The notes beneath the pieces are model-generated. The model worked only from the letters and a program-made list of their open reading frames with translations, did not search any database and was not told where the DNA came from. Below, in pieces: positions 49,574 through 59,814 of a stretch of DNA of 64,000 nt (its first letter is position 1; each line of letters begins with the position of its first letter). Origin of the DNA: an uncultured Burkholderiaceae bacterium (GTDB taxonomy: Bacteria; Pseudomonadota; Gammaproteobacteria; Burkholderiales; Burkholderiaceae_F); assembly GCA_944390675.1 (NCBI GenBank), contig CALXQR010000002.1:62001-126000 (forward strand), given 5' to 3'. The translations under genes and the position numbers were made by a program.

Positions 49574-49593
49574 GGCTCGGTAGCAGCCGAGCC
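49574..49593. terminator. hairpin after relE-type gene
   Basis: GGCTCGG-TAGCAG-CCGAGCC, a 7-bp GC-rich stem followed by AAAGTCAATTT. Weak as a classical terminator but the likely 3' end of the toxin-antitoxin mRNA. Confidence 0.4.
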
Positions 49594-49680
49594 AAAGTCA
49601 ATTTAAACGAGGTGACGGAATGACTTACCTTTCATCCTCGTGCGTTTCCGTACCACTGCATTTCAACGGTTATAAAAAAT

Positions 49681-49707
49681 CCACCTGATTTAAAACAAAT
49701 CAGATGG
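49681..49707. terminator. terminator of tRNA-Ala
   Basis: CCACCTGATTT, 5-base loop, AAATCAGATGG (one G-U). Leftward it is followed by ATTTTTTATAA, rightward by AAATTTCTCTTT, so it can act both ways. It lies 30 bases after the tRNA. Confidence 0.75.
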
Positions 49708-49736
49708 AAATTTCTCTTTAAAAACAATAATTTAGG

Positions 49737-49812
49737 TGGTGGAGATGAGGAGGGTCGAACTCCCGACCTCTGCATTGCGAACGCAGCGCTCTGCCAACTG
49801 AGCTACATCCCC
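49737..49812 (-). tRNA. tRNA-Ala (anticodon CGC)
   Basis: 76-base tRNA with encoded CCA. Acceptor GGGGATG pairs with CATCTCC and keeps the G3-U70 pair that marks alanine tRNAs. Anticodon loop TTCGCAA gives CGC, reading GCG. D-arm GCTCAGTTGGCAGAGC and T-arm GGGAGTTCGACCCTCC are normal. A partial 3' copy lies 900 bases away. Confidence 0.95.
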
Positions 49813-49858
49813 ACTTGAGAAGCGAAATTTTGCCACGCTGGGCCTAAAAAAGCAACTT

Positions 49859-51019
49859 CTAAAATTTCTCCCACTCTTCGAGTTCACGGGGCAAACTTTG
49901 ATTGGCTTGCTTAATTTCCCGGGTCTTTTCCAAAATTGCCTCTCTGAGCAAATCCAGCCCCACTGATTTCAGCGCAGAAATTCTGACCGCTTGAATTTGA
50001 CCGCTCGCGTCGCGAAGAATTTCCGGTTCTAAATCCGTACGATCAATCTTATTGAGGACCAAAATAGTCGGAATTTCGTGCGCGTTGATTTCTTCCAATA
50101 CTTTATTGACTTCAACAATTTGATCGTCTTTAGCGGGGCTTGAAGCATCCACGACGTGCAGAAGCAAATCCGCATGAACGGTTTCATCAAGCGTGGATTT
50201 AAACGCTTCAACGAGTTGGTGAGGCAAACCTCGGATGAAACCCACCGTGTCGCTTAACACCACACTCTCCCCTTCACCGACGTAACAGCGCCGGGCTGTC
50301 GTATCCAACGTGGCAAAAAGCTGATCGGCCGCATAGATTTCAGACTTCGTGAGCGCATTAAAAAGCGTTGACTTTCCGGCATTTGTATAGCCCACAATGG
50401 AAAGTGAAACGATGTCGCTGCGCGAGCGTCCTTTTCTCTGGGTGTTGCGCTGCTTGGAAAGTTTTTTGAGCTGTTCTTTTAACTGCTTGACTCGAACCCC
50501 GATCATGCGTCGGTCCAATTCAATCTGCTTTTCACCCGGGCCGCCTGTTTTCCCCAGACCGCCCCTTTGACGTTCCAAGTGAGTCCACCCGCGCACCAAA
50601 CGAGTGGAAAGGTGCTCGAGTCGGGCCAATTCAACCTGAAGACGACCTTCACGGCTTTTGGCTCGGCGCTGGAAAATTTCCAAAATGAGCTGCGTGCGGT
50701 CTAAAACAGCCACACCCACCGTGCGCTCAATGTTGCGTTGCTGAGCGGCTGAAAGCGCCACATCAAACACCACCACGCCGATATCCAAGCGCTTGACCTC
50801 ATCGGCAAGTTCAGCGATTTTCCCGCTTCCAAGGTAAGTAGCGGGATCGGGCTTGTCACGCTTGGCAAGCATCGCGCCAACGGGTTCCAGCGCGTCGCTT
50901 CGAGCCAATTCGGTAAGCTCTTCGAGCGCATCGGGAATCACCACTCTGGAAGTACTGATACTAACCAGATAGGCGCGGGGTGATTTTTCTTCGGCTGAAT
51001 CAATTTGAAAAACAGTCAT
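49859..51019 (-). CDS. hflX: GTPase HflX
   Basis: Ribosome-associated GTPase that splits stalled 70S ribosomes. N-terminal HflX domain with GKIAELADEVKRL, then GRLQVELARLEHLSTRLVRG and GLGKTGGPGEKQIELDRR, and a G domain with GYTNAGKSTLFNAL (G1), DTVGFIRGLP (G3) and NKID (G4). Starts at MTVFQIDSA; an ATG five codons earlier is possible. Next to hfq, as in most proteobacteria. Confidence 0.95.
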   Translation of the reverse strand: MTVFQIDSAEEKSPRAYLVSISTSRVVIPDALEELTELARSDALEPVGAMLAKRDKPDPATYLGSGKIAELADEVKRLDIGVVVFDVALSAAQQRNIERTVGVAVLDRTQLILEIFQRRAKSREGRLQVELARLEHLSTRLVRGWTHLERQRGGLGKTGGPGEKQIELDRRMIGVRVKQLKEQLKKLSKQRNTQRKGRSRSDIVSLSIVGYTNAGKSTLFNALTKSEIYAADQLFATLDTTARRCYVGEGESVVLSDTVGFIRGLPHQLVEAFKSTLDETVHADLLLHVVDASSPAKDDQIVEVNKVLEEINAHEIPTILVLNKIDRTDLEPEILRDASGQIQAVRISALKSVGLDLLREAILEKTREIKQANQSLPRELEEWEKF

Positions 51020-51092
51020 ACGGTCCAGATACACAAAGAGCGTGCCGAGCTCAAAACACCCGACACACTCTTTTGTTGTTCAAAAGGTTCGA

Positions 51093-51329
51093 TTACTCAG
51101 CGTCTTCAGCCAGAGGCATGTTCACGGGCTTGGTCGGCACCACCGTACTGATCGCGTGCTTGTAAACCATTTGGGTCACCGTATTGCGAAGCAGCACAAC
51201 GTACTGGTCAAAAGATTCCACTTGGCCCTGCAGCTTAATGCCGTTGACCAAATAAATGGAAACCGGAATATGTTCCTTGCGCAAAATGTTGAGGAACGGA
51301 TCTTGTAATAGTTGGCCTTTATTTGTCAT
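51093..51329 (-). CDS. hfq: RNA chaperone Hfq
   Basis: Sm-like hexameric RNA-binding protein that pairs small RNAs with mRNAs. The 78-residue sequence has the full Sm1 ([20 protein letters not shown]) and Sm2 ([11 protein letters not shown]) motifs and Q8-type residues near the N-terminus ([10 protein letters not shown]). A short C-terminus. Lies between hflX and der as in other Betaproteobacteria. Confidence 0.97.
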   Translation of the reverse strand: MTNKGQLLQDPFLNILRKEHIPVSIYLVNGIKLQGQVESFDQYVVLLRNTVTQMVYKHAISTVVPTKPVNMPLAEDAE

Positions 51330-51402
51330 TTTTATTCTCCGGGCGTTTAAAAATCACGCCTTCTTGTTTAGGTAGCCCGACAATCGAACACCTGCCGTTA
51401 GT

Positions 51403-52749
51403 TTAATCCTTTTTCTCCACATAGGGATTGCGGTTGAGTTTAAATTCAATCCGCAAAGGTGTGCCCGCTAAGTTAAATTGATCACGGAACCACCCTTCCA
51501 AATAGCGTTTGTAGCTATCGGGCACAGCCTGAAGGCTGTTGCCGTGAATCACCACAACGGGCGGATTTTGTCCGCCTTGGTGCGCATAACGCAATTTGGG
51601 ACGAACACCTTTGACACGCGGGGGCGATTGACGCTGAACCGCTTCGATCAAAGCGCGTGTGAGTTTCGGCGTGGAAAGTTTGGCAAAAGCCGCAGCGTGC
51701 GCGTCAGAAACCGCTTTCATTAAATGGTTCAAACCATTGCGTTTTAAAGCGGAGATGTGAATCTGACGAGCCCAATTGAGGAAATGAAGCTTGTGATCCA
51801 TTTCTTCATCCACGCGGCTTCGCGCGTAGCTATCCAACGCGTCCCACTTATTGATGGCAACAACCAAAGCGCGGCCGCTCTCAAGCACATAGCCCGCGAT
51901 ATGCGCGTCATGCTCTGCGATACCTTCTTTGGCATCAAGCACCAAAATCACAACATTTGCATCGGCAATCGCCTGAAGTGTTTTAACGACGGAGAACTTC
52001 TCAATCGCTTCAAACACCTTACCTTTGCGGCGAAGGCCCGCCGTATCAATAAGCGCATAGTCACGGCCGTCGTACTCGAAATCCACACGAATGGAGTCGC
52101 GCGTCGTGCCGGGCATGTCGTAGGCGATCAAACGTTCTTCGCCCAAAAGCGCGTTAATGAGTGTGCTCTTTCCGGCATTGGGGCGGCCAGCCACCGCCAC
52201 TTTAATGCGCGGGGCCTTCCCCTCTTCGGTCTCGTCATCCACCAGGGCAATTTCTTCTTCCGGGCAGTGCGAGAGCGCAAGCTCAATCATGTTGTGCACG
52301 CCGTGGCCGTGCGCAGCAGAAATCATATTGGGCTCGCCCATCGCAAGCTCATAGAATTCGGCGGCATGCACGGAATCAAGCCCCTCGGCTTTATTCACAG
52401 CCAAGACAACCGGGCGATGCGAGCGGCGCAAGTGATTGGCGATGCGTTCATCGTGCGGCGTGAGACCCGTGCGGGCATCGACCACAAAAATCACCACATC
52501 GGCCTCTTCAATTGCCAATTCGGCTTGGCTCGCCATGGCTTTGACGATGCCGTGGCTCTTCACAGGTTCAAAACCGCCCGTATCCACAACAATGTAGGGA
52601 CGCGGACCGACACGACCTTCGCCGTACTGGCGGTCACGCGTCAGACCAGGAAAATCGGCCACGAGCGCGTCACGCGAGCGAGTCAAACGGTTAAAAAGCG
52701 TGGACTTGCCAACATTAGGGCGTCCGACCAAAGCGATTACCGGCAGCAT
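51403..52749 (-). CDS. der: ribosome-biogenesis GTPase Der (EngA)
   Basis: Two tandem G domains and a C-terminal KH-like domain, needed for 50S assembly. First P-loop [14 protein letters not shown] at residues 8-21, second [16 protein letters not shown] around 188; DTGGF and DTAGL switch II motifs; KWDALD and NKAEGLD specificity motifs. 448 residues, normal. Three bases from bamB. Confidence 0.97.
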   Translation of the reverse strand: MLPVIALVGRPNVGKSTLFNRLTRSRDALVADFPGLTRDRQYGEGRVGPRPYIVVDTGGFEPVKSHGIVKAMASQAELAIEEADVVIFVVDARTGLTPHDERIANHLRRSHRPVVLAVNKAEGLDSVHAAEFYELAMGEPNMISAAHGHGVHNMIELALSHCPEEEIALVDDETEEGKAPRIKVAVAGRPNAGKSTLINALLGEERLIAYDMPGTTRDSIRVDFEYDGRDYALIDTAGLRRKGKVFEAIEKFSVVKTLQAIADANVVILVLDAKEGIAEHDAHIAGYVLESGRALVVAINKWDALDSYARSRVDEEMDHKLHFLNWARQIHISALKRNGLNHLMKAVSDAHAAAFAKLSTPKLTRALIEAVQRQSPPRVKGVRPKLRYAHQGGQNPPVVVIHGNSLQAVPDSYKRYLEGWFRDQFNLAGTPLRIEFKLNRNPYVEKKD

Positions 52750-52752
52750 GTC

Positions 52753-53865
52753 TTATTGCACCTTGAGGAAGGCCACGTCGCCTTCTTCAGTTTGGAAAAT
52801 AGCCCCCTGTTCGTAGCTTTGAGCGGGCGAGACAATCGCGCCGTCCAACTCTGTGCGGCCGATAATTTCACCGCTTTCAGGGTTCAAAATTTGGATATAA
52901 CCTTCGCTGTCACCCACGGCGACCACTCCCGACATCGGAACAATCGCGCGAACGCCGCGCCACTTCAGCTTATCGTTCTTCCAGACAGGAATGCCGCGCG
53001 TGCGGTCAAAAGCGTAGATTTCGCTTGCTGTATTGCCGATGTAAACAAAACGATCATCGGCCGCGGGCGGCGTCATCGCCGTCACATCGTGCGTGAAGCG
53101 AAGCTGTCCGTTTCGCGCATCCATGCACACGAGACGGCCTTGGAAAGCGGAGGCGCAGAGCAAATCCTGGTTGACCATGGGCGTGCCGAGGATATCCACG
53201 AGTCGTTCAACTTCGGTAATACCGCGAGCTTCAGATACGAGCGCTTGCCAGACAGGACGGCCTTCGGGCGAGAGGCCCAACAGATAACCGTTACTCTGTC
53301 CGACCAAAATCATCGGCCCGAAAAAGAGCATTCCGGAGGCGTTTTTAATCGTAAGCGACGGAGCCTGACGCTGATAGCGCCAGCGCTGCTCGCCGGTAGA
53401 GGCATCAAACGCAGTCACGCGTGTATCAGCCGTGCGAACCACCACCAAGCCGTTACCCACTAGCGGCACCGCGTCCATTTCACTCGTCAGGAATGTGGAC
53501 CACAGTTTTTTGCCTTCGGCATCAAGCACCACCAATTCACCTTTAGCCGTTCCGACTGCGGTGATAAAACCGTCGCTGCCAACACCGGCGGCAACAGGCG
53601 CATCGGTGTCATAGCTCCAGACCTCATCACCGGTCGCCGCATCGAGACGATACACGGTGTTGCTGCCCGCTACATAAACGGAATTGCCGACCACGGCCGG
53701 CACCAAGTAATTGGTGAGGCTCTCGCCCACACTCTTGGACCAAACCACTTCGGGCTCGGCAATGGAGTTGTAGTCTTCAAGCTCTGTCGGAGCCTGTGAA
53801 CTCGGAGTGCTGCAGCCGGCAAGCACCGCAGCCGCGGCAAGCGCCAAAAGTGTCTTTTTCATCAT
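52753..53865 (-). CDS. bamB: outer-membrane assembly lipoprotein BamB
   Basis: Lipoprotein of the Bam complex that inserts beta-barrel proteins. Signal peptide with lipobox LAGC (Cys18) and an 8-bladed PQQ-type propeller: repeats such as VYRLDAATGDEVWSYDTDAP, VTAFDASTGEQRWRYQRQAP, IYAFDRTRGIPVWKNDKLKW. 370 residues, family size. Confidence 0.95.
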   Translation of the reverse strand: MMKKTLLALAAAAVLAGCSTPSSQAPTELEDYNSIAEPEVVWSKSVGESLTNYLVPAVVGNSVYVAGSNTVYRLDAATGDEVWSYDTDAPVAAGVGSDGFITAVGTAKGELVVLDAEGKKLWSTFLTSEMDAVPLVGNGLVVVRTADTRVTAFDASTGEQRWRYQRQAPSLTIKNASGMLFFGPMILVGQSNGYLLGLSPEGRPVWQALVSEARGITEVERLVDILGTPMVNQDLLCASAFQGRLVCMDARNGQLRFTHDVTAMTPPAADDRFVYIGNTASEIYAFDRTRGIPVWKNDKLKWRGVRAIVPMSGVVAVGDSEGYIQILNPESGEIIGRTELDGAIVSPAQSYEQGAIFQTEEGDVAFLKVQ

Positions 53866-53874
53866 AGTGAGGGC

Positions 53875-54531
53875 CTATTGGTTATCCTTTTGCGTTTGCT
53901 CTTCAGGCAACGCTTGAAGTTTTAATTGCACAAAACCCATGAGTGCGGGATCAATCGGGTGCTTAAGCGCTTCTTCCCAAACGCGGCGGGCATTGACCGT
54001 ATCGCCTTTGGCGAAATAAGCATCACCCAAACGATCGTTAACCAAAGCGATTTGGCGATCCGTGGGTTGGGCCGCATTCAAAAGCGACACCGCTTCTTCG
54101 TATTTATTGTCATCGAGCAGGAAACCTGCCAAACGCACGCGGGCCACGGTTTGATATTCGGGGCGATCGGATTCCCCCACCACCCAGTGCAAAAGTTCCT
54201 GAGCCTTAGCCGCTTCACCCTTGGTTTCAAGGTAGCGTGCAGCACTCAAAGCGCCCATCGGGCCGTAAACGGTGGAGCCTGCGTCTTCAATCAACGCGTC
54301 AACGATTTTTTCAACCGAAGCGGGTTCCGACTGCTGCATAATCGCCGTCTGAAGCGACGAATAAGCAAGGCTCGCCTCTTGAGCCTGGTGTCTTTCCCAC
54401 CACTTCATGCCGTTGTAGCCGGCAAAAGCAAGGCAGACCACCGTGATCACGGACAAAACCAAATTGCCCCACTTCTCCCACCAAGCCTTTAACTCGTCTA
54501 AGGACTCTTGCTCTTGTAAATCGTAAGCCAT
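53875..54531 (-). CDS. yfgM: YfgM-like TPR membrane protein
   Basis: Single membrane helix at residues 24-42 (NLVLSVITVVCLAFAGYNGM) after a short cytoplasmic acidic N-terminus (LQEQESLDELKAWWEKW), then TPR-like helices. YfgM is an ancillary SecYEG/PpiD-associated periplasmic chaperone-like protein. Position between hisS and bamB is conserved. Confidence 0.88.
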   Translation of the reverse strand: MAYDLQEQESLDELKAWWEKWGNLVLSVITVVCLAFAGYNGMKWWERHQAQEASLAYSSLQTAIMQQSEPASVEKIVDALIEDAGSTVYGPMGALSAARYLETKGEAAKAQELLHWVVGESDRPEYQTVARVRLAGFLLDDNKYEEAVSLLNAAQPTDRQIALVNDRLGDAYFAKGDTVNARRVWEEALKHPIDPALMGFVQLKLQALPEEQTQKDNQ

Positions 54532-54534
54532 GCC

Positions 54535-55848
54535 TTATTCCTCGTCTTCCATGAAAAAGTCGTCATTTAAATTGACAAAATATTGGATCGCATCCTGTAA
54601 GTCAAGCGTTTCTTGCTTCATGAAGCGCTCTTCGGGATCGCCATGCATGCACTTGACGGTCACCTGTCCGTGCGCGGCTTCTTCCTCACCGCAAATGAGC
54701 GCGTACTTGGCGCCGCTTTGGTCAGCCTTCTTCATCTGGCTCTTTAAGCTTGCCTCGCCCGCGTGAACAATCACTTCGTAGTATGCGTCACGCAAAATTT
54801 CGCCAAGCATCATCGCGTAGCCTTGAGAGGCGCCGCCTTGATGCAAAACGTACACTTCCGTATCGGGTTCCGCGGACTCAAAACCGCACTCACGCATCAC
54901 TTCAAGCACACGCTCCACACCCATTGCGAAACCCACACCGGGGGTGGCGCGGCCGCCCAACATTTCCACCAAAGGATCATAACGGCCGCCGCCGCAAACC
55001 GTGGCTTGTGCGCCAAGCTTATCGGTCACCCATTCGTAGACCGTGTGGTTGTAGTAATCCAAACCGCGAACTAAGCGAGGATTAATCGTGTAATCAACGC
55101 CGGCGACCGACAACAATTCTTCAAGGCGGCGCAGGAACGCGAGGCTGTCTTCCTTGAGGTAGTCCAAAAGCTTCGGTGCTGCTTCAACCATTTGCTGCAT
55201 ATCGGGATTTTTGGTATCCAAAATGCGAAGCGGATTGCTGTAGAGGCGGCGCTGCGCGTCTTCGTCCAGAATGTCGCGGTTGGCTTCGAAATACTTGATG
55301 AGCGCTTCGCGGTGCGCTTTGCGTTCATCCAAGTTGCCAAGCGAATTAAGTTCCAACTTCAACGGCAAAATGTCGAGGTCTTCAAAAAGACGGCGCGCCA
55401 TCAAAATCTGTTCGACGTCCACATCCGGTCCTTTAAAGCCCAAGGCTTCCACACCCAATTGGTGGAATTGACGATAACGGCCGCGTTGAGGACGTTCATG
55501 GCGGAACATCGGACCGAAGTACCAAAGGCGCTGCGGAGCGTTGTATGTCAGGTTATGTTCAATCACGCTTCTGACCACACCGGCGGTATTTTCCGGACGA
55601 AGCGCAAGCTCTTCACCGTTTAAGGAATCGGTGAAGCAGTACATTTCCTTTTCAACAATATCGGTCACCTCACCGATACCGCGCTTAAAAAGAGAGGTCG
55701 CTTCAAGAATCGGCGTACGGATTTGCTTGTAGCCATAAGCACGAAGCACGTCATGGGCGCAATCTTCGAAATACTCCCAAATAGCAGCTTCAGACGGAAG
55801 AATGTCGTTCATTCCGCGGATTCCGGCAATTTTTTGTACTTTAGCCAT
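54535..55848 (-). CDS. hisS: histidyl-tRNA synthetase
   Basis: Class II aminoacyl-tRNA synthetase charging tRNA-His. Conserved IRGMNDILPSE start, YGYKQIRTPILE, RPENTAGVVR (motif 2 region), RGLDYYNHTVYEW and CGGGRYDPLVEMLGG, with the C-terminal anticodon-binding domain (YALICGEEEAAHGQVTVKCM). Start set at MAKVQKIAGIRG (55848). 437 residues. Confidence 0.97.
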   Translation of the reverse strand: MAKVQKIAGIRGMNDILPSEAAIWEYFEDCAHDVLRAYGYKQIRTPILEATSLFKRGIGEVTDIVEKEMYCFTDSLNGEELALRPENTAGVVRSVIEHNLTYNAPQRLWYFGPMFRHERPQRGRYRQFHQLGVEALGFKGPDVDVEQILMARRLFEDLDILPLKLELNSLGNLDERKAHREALIKYFEANRDILDEDAQRRLYSNPLRILDTKNPDMQQMVEAAPKLLDYLKEDSLAFLRRLEELLSVAGVDYTINPRLVRGLDYYNHTVYEWVTDKLGAQATVCGGGRYDPLVEMLGGRATPGVGFAMGVERVLEVMRECGFESAEPDTEVYVLHQGGASQGYAMMLGEILRDAYYEVIVHAGEASLKSQMKKADQSGAKYALICGEEEAAHGQVTVKCMHGDPEERFMKQETLDLQDAIQYFVNLNDDFFMEDEE

Positions 55849-55869
55849 AATCAACTCTCTTTCTAACAA

Positions 55870-57123
55870 TTATTTGTTCTTTGCGTAGTGCGAGAGCACA
55901 TACTCATTAATCAATTCCTCAAAGCGGCCCATGATCGATTCCGCATCTCCGGACTCGCCTTTGATGGTTGCAATTTTTTCACCATCGGCAAAAACAGGCG
56001 CCACCGGCGACTCACCATTACCCGGCAAACTGATGCCGATATTGGCGTGACGGCTTTCACCGGGGCCGTTGACGACACACCCCATCACCGCCACAGTCAT
56101 GTTTTCAAAGCCCGAGGCCTTTTCGCGCCACACAGGCGTCATATCAACCAGATAGCGCTGAGTGCGCGCTGCCAATTCTTGGAAAAGGCTGCTTGAAGTA
56201 CGGCCGCATCCTGGGCACGATACCACAAGGGGAGAAAATGCGCGAAGACCCATGGTCTGCAAAAGTTCCTGAGCGACGCGGACTTCTTCCGTTCGAGCTG
56301 CTCCCGGCATCGGCGTGATGCTCACTCGGATCGTGTCGCCAATGCCCTCGGCCAGCAAAACACCCATAGATGCGGCGCTTGCCACAACACCTTTGGTGCC
56401 GATACCGGCTTCCGTCAGTCCCAAATGAAGCGCATAGTCGCAGGACGCGGACAATTCCCGATAAACCGAAATCAAGCCTTCAACACCGGAAACTTTTGCT
56501 GAAAGCACAATGCGGTCGGCAGGCAGTCCAAGCGCCTCAGCCTGACGGGCGCTTTGCAGGGCAGAAGCCACCATCGCATGAAGCTGAACTTCAGACGGTG
56601 TCTCGGGCATGCCTTTGGCGCGGTTTGCTTCAAGCATTTGAGCGAGAATTTCCGGATCAAGCGAGCCGCCGTTCACACCGATTCTCACCGGCTTTTCATA
56701 GCGAAGCGCCACCTCAATCATGCGGGCGAAGTTTTCCATTCCCCGCTCGCCTTTACCGACGTTGCCGGGATTGATGCGATATTTGGAAAGCGCTTGGGCG
56801 CACTCGCCCACTTCAGTTAAAAGTTTGTGGCCGTTATAGTGAAAGTCACCCACCAGAGGCACATCGCACCCCGCGGCATCCAATTTTTCCCGAATGCGGA
56901 CAACGGCGCGGGCGGCCTCGGGCGTATTGACCGTCAGACGGACGAGTTCGCTGCCCGCGCGGCTTAAAGCCAAAACCTGATTGACGCTTGCCTCAACATC
57001 GGCCGTAGCGGTGTTGGTCATAGACTGCACGCGCACAGGGCTCATTCCACCGATTGTCACATCGTTTTGGCCCCAGCACACATGAACCGTGCGTGTGGGT
57101 CGGCGCGTTTTATAGACCGCCAT
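55870..57123 (-). CDS. ispG: (E)-4-hydroxy-3-methylbut-2-enyl-diphosphate synthase IspG
   Basis: Penultimate step of the MEP isoprenoid pathway, a 4Fe-4S enzyme. [14 protein letters not shown]-type substrate loop is present ([15 protein letters not shown]). Cluster ligands in CPGCGR and [11 protein letters not shown]. 417 residues. Overlaps rlmN by 14 bases, and no pilF or rodZ intervenes as in many relatives. Confidence 0.97.
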   Translation of the reverse strand: MAVYKTRRPTRTVHVCWGQNDVTIGGMSPVRVQSMTNTATADVEASVNQVLALSRAGSELVRLTVNTPEAARAVVRIREKLDAAGCDVPLVGDFHYNGHKLLTEVGECAQALSKYRINPGNVGKGERGMENFARMIEVALRYEKPVRIGVNGGSLDPEILAQMLEANRAKGMPETPSEVQLHAMVASALQSARQAEALGLPADRIVLSAKVSGVEGLISVYRELSASCDYALHLGLTEAGIGTKGVVASAASMGVLLAEGIGDTIRVSITPMPGAARTEEVRVAQELLQTMGLRAFSPLVVSCPGCGRTSSSLFQELAARTQRYLVDMTPVWREKASGFENMTVAVMGCVVNGPGESRHANIGISLPGNGESPVAPVFADGEKIATIKGESGDAESIMGRFEELINEYVLSHYAKNK

Positions 57124-58264
57124 GAGAAGAGTCCTCCTTCACCAAAAACGTCACCTTGGCTTTTTGCTCGGCCAAGCGCTCGGCGCGTCGGGTCTTATCC
57201 TTAATGTTGCCCGCAAGCTGACCGCAAGCCGCATCAATATCGTCACCGCGCGTCTTTCTCACCGTCGTCACAATGCCTTGACCGATCAAGTAGTCCTGGA
57301 ACGCCTTCACATCAGCGGGATCGGGCTTTCTCAGGTCGCTGTCCGGGAAAGGATTAAACGGAATGAGATTGAACTTGCAGGAAACACCCTTCACTAAACG
57401 AGCGAGCGCACGAGCGTGCTCCAATCTGTCATTGACCCCGCCCAGCAAAATGTATTCAAAGGTAATGTAGTCGCGAGGCGCGTGCGCGAGGTAGCGTTTG
57501 CAGGCAGCCATGAGGTCTGCGAGTGGATGCTTTCTGTTAATCGGCATGATCTGATCACGAAGCTCATCGGTGGGTGCGTGAAGCGAGACCGCAAGTGCTA
57601 CGGGCACGGCCGCCGCAAGCTTATCCATCTGAAGCGTGAGCCCGCAGGTTGACACCGTGACACGGCGCCGGCTCAAGCCATAGGCGTTATCGTCGAGCAT
57701 GAGTTTGAGCGCCGCAACCACATTGTCTAAATTCTGCAAAGGCTCGCCCATACCCATGAGCACCACGTTGCTGATCACCCGATCGGCGGGATCGGTGATG
57801 CCCATGTCTTCGCGAAGTGTTTTTTCAGCGTGCCAGAGCTGACCGATAATTTCTGAGGTTTTCAGATTGCGGTTAAAGCCTTGTTTACCGGTGGAACAGA
57901 AAAGGCAGCCCATGGCGCAGCCTGCCTGCGTGGACACGCAAAGCGTGCCGCGATCGTCTTCGGGAATGAAAACGGTTTCCACAGCGTTGCCGTTGCCGAC
58001 ATCAAAAAGCCATTTGCGCGTACCGTCTGCGCTCTTTTTATCCCACAGAGGCGAAGGCGCGCGGATTTCCGTGCGCTCGCAAAGCTTTGCGCGAAAGCTC
58101 TTTGCCAAATCGGTCATCTTGTCAAAGTCGCCCACACAGTGGCGGTGAATCCATCGAAGCAGCTGAATGGCGCGGAAGCGCTTCTCACCCATCTGCTCAC
58201 AAAAGGCAACCAGTCCTTCGCGATCCAAATCCAAAAGGTTCACACGTTCTTCTGTTTGAGTCAT
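57110..58264 (-). CDS. rlmN: 23S rRNA/tRNA adenine-C2 methyltransferase RlmN
   Basis: Radical-SAM enzyme that methylates A2503 of 23S rRNA and A37 of tRNAs. CxxxCxxC in [17 protein letters not shown] (about residues 115-122), GMGEPLQN and the C-terminal Cys in [12 protein letters not shown] required for the methylthio mechanism. 384 residues. Upstream of ispG with overlap, so co-translated. Confidence 0.97.
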   Translation of the reverse strand: MTQTEERVNLLDLDREGLVAFCEQMGEKRFRAIQLLRWIHRHCVGDFDKMTDLAKSFRAKLCERTEIRAPSPLWDKKSADGTRKWLFDVGNGNAVETVFIPEDDRGTLCVSTQAGCAMGCLFCSTGKQGFNRNLKTSEIIGQLWHAEKTLREDMGITDPADRVISNVVLMGMGEPLQNLDNVVAALKLMLDDNAYGLSRRRVTVSTCGLTLQMDKLAAAVPVALAVSLHAPTDELRDQIMPINRKHPLADLMAACKRYLAHAPRDYITFEYILLGGVNDRLEHARALARLVKGVSCKFNLIPFNPFPDSDLRKPDPADVKAFQDYLIGQGIVTTVRKTRGDDIDAACGQLAGNIKDKTRRAERLAEQKAKVTFLVKEDSSHGGL

Positions 58265-58295
58265 GACTTTGAAAAAATGACCTTATAAAAGTTGA

Positions 58296-58321
58296 AACGA
58301 GTCACCCGGGGGCGACTCGTT
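58296..58321 (-). terminator. hairpin between ndk and rlmN
   Basis: AACGAGTC, 10-base loop, GACTCGTT (8-bp stem); leftward it is followed by TCAACTTTTATAAGG. A moderate terminator or processing site after ndk. Confidence 0.55.
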
Positions 58322-58386
58322 AATAAAGGGACTGCGCGCAACTTGATAAGGAGGTGAAACCAAGTCGCGCAGCGTCCCTAAAGGCA

Positions 58387-58839
58387 TTACTTACCGCAGC
58401 AGCAACCGCAGCACTTGCGTTCGCAAATAGCCAAGGTCGGGAAGAAGTAAGCGATTTCGACAGCAGCCGTTTCCGGAGCGTCAGAGCCGTGAACGGCGTT
58501 GGCGTCGATGCTTTGAGCAAAGTCGGCGCGGATCGTGCCGGGGGCGGCCTTCTTCGGGTCGGTAGCGCCCATCAATTCGCGGTTCTTAGCAATGGCGCCT
58601 TCACCTTCCAACACTTGGATCATCACGGGGCCGGAGGTCATGAAAGCCACCAAGTCCTTGAAGAAGGGACGTTCTTTGTGAACAGCGTAGAAACCTTCGG
58701 CTTCGGCTTGGGACAATTGACGCATTTGAGCGGCGACGATGCGAAGACCGGCGTTTTCAAAGCGCGTGTAGATTTGACCGATGACGTTCTTAGCGACGGC
58801 ATCCGGCTTGATGATAGAAAGGGTGCGTTCAATAGCCAT
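58387..58839 (-). CDS. ndk: nucleoside diphosphate kinase with Cys-rich C-terminal tail
   Basis: Balances NTP pools by phosphotransfer through a His. Normal from [18 protein letters not shown] to the active site [12 protein letters not shown] and EIAYFFP. Instead of ending there (about 141 residues) it continues with [16 protein letters not shown], ending in a tail with six Cys. This tail is not a usual part of the family and could bind metal. Start set at 58839; the longer frame to 58938 has no site. Confidence 0.93.
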   Translation of the reverse strand: MAIERTLSIIKPDAVAKNVIGQIYTRFENAGLRIVAAQMRQLSQAEAEGFYAVHKERPFFKDLVAFMTSGPVMIQVLEGEGAIAKNRELMGATDPKKAAPGTIRADFAQSIDANAVHGSDAPETAAVEIAYFFPTLAICERKCCGCCCGK

Positions 58840-59019
58840 TGTAGTTCCCCAAATAAAGTTAAAAATCAAAAGAGCGGACGGCACCTGCCGCCTGCTTGGA
58901 TTCACAGACGATTCCTTGGGATCGTTTCGAGCACGCATTTTAGCAGAAAGAGGCCCTTGGACGGTCGATTTTTAGAGGCAAAAATTCAACGCCGAGTATT
59001 GTTTTGCAACGAAATTTTT

Positions 59020-59814
59020 CTATTGGGCCGTAAGCGCCGCCAATTTGGGGAACGCGTTGAGAGAATTGCGATAAATGACGGCGCTGAGAGTGTCAGAAGA
59101 CTCGGCACGAATGCGGGAAAGCTCTTCAAGATAAGCGGGAAGATCCGCCGGATGCGAAGGACCTTCTGACCGAAAAGCAGGGGCCATATCAGGCGCATCG
59201 GTTTCAAGAAGAAGGTGCTCGGCGGCAAGCACCTTGGCGCAAGCGCGCACGCGTTTGCTGCCCGGATAAGTGAGCGCACCGCCAAACCCCAAGTAAAAGC
59301 CCTTTGAAGCCGCGTCTTTTGCTTGCTCGACAGAACCTGAAAACGCATGAAGGGCGCCCTTGACCCCAGGGTACGCAGCCAGGCACTCCATAACTTTAAA
59401 AAGCGCTCGGCGGCTGTGCACCGACACGGGCAGATAGAGTTCTTGAGCAAGCGCCAGCTCTTCTTTAAACACACACTCTTGCTGTTGGCGATCGAGTCCC
59501 TCGACATAAAAGTCAAGCCCGATCTCACCGATTCCGACCAAGTGGGGATCATCACGGTGCGAAAGCGCGAAAGCTCTCAGACGTTTGAGATCCTCGAAAC
59601 TTGATTCAGAAAGATAAAGCGGATGAAGTCCCACGCAGTAGCCCCAGTGAAGAGCGCGCGCGGCCTCTGCGGCACGTTCAAAATCGTCCGCAGCTGCGCA
59701 GGTGATCACCGCGCAGCGAACACCGGCGGCTTTTGATTTGGCCGCGACCGCTTCAAGCGTTTCACCCAGCGAAGCCAACCCCACGTGGTTGTGCGTGTCG
59801 ATAAATTCAAGCAT
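59020..59814 (-). CDS. TatD-family metal-dependent hydrolase
   Basis: Metal-dependent DNase/amidohydrolase of the TatD family. Motifs: FIDTHNHVGL at the N-terminus, GEIGLDFYVEGLDRQQQ, PVSVHSRRA, HAFSGSVEQA, LLLETDAPDMAPA. 264 residues. Last gene of the lolC/E-lolD-tatD operon; its ATG overlaps the lolD stop. Confidence 0.92.
   Translation of the reverse strand: MLEFIDTHNHVGLASLGETLEAVAAKSKAAGVRCAVITCAAADDFERAAEAARALHWGYCVGLHPLYLSESSFEDLKRLRAFALSHRDDPHLVGIGEIGLDFYVEGLDRQQQECVFKEELALAQELYLPVSVHSRRALFKVMECLAAYPGVKGALHAFSGSVEQAKDAASKGFYLGFGGALTYPGSKRVRACAKVLAAEHLLLETDAPDMAPAFRSEGPSHPADLPAYLEELSRIRAESSDTLSAVIYRNSLNAFPKLAALTAQ

Noticed and set aside
51757-53463. Long open frame (568 codons) antisense to der and bamB
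   Set aside because: Mirror of two well-identified genes; its His/Arg/Asn-rich composition is typical of antisense frames.
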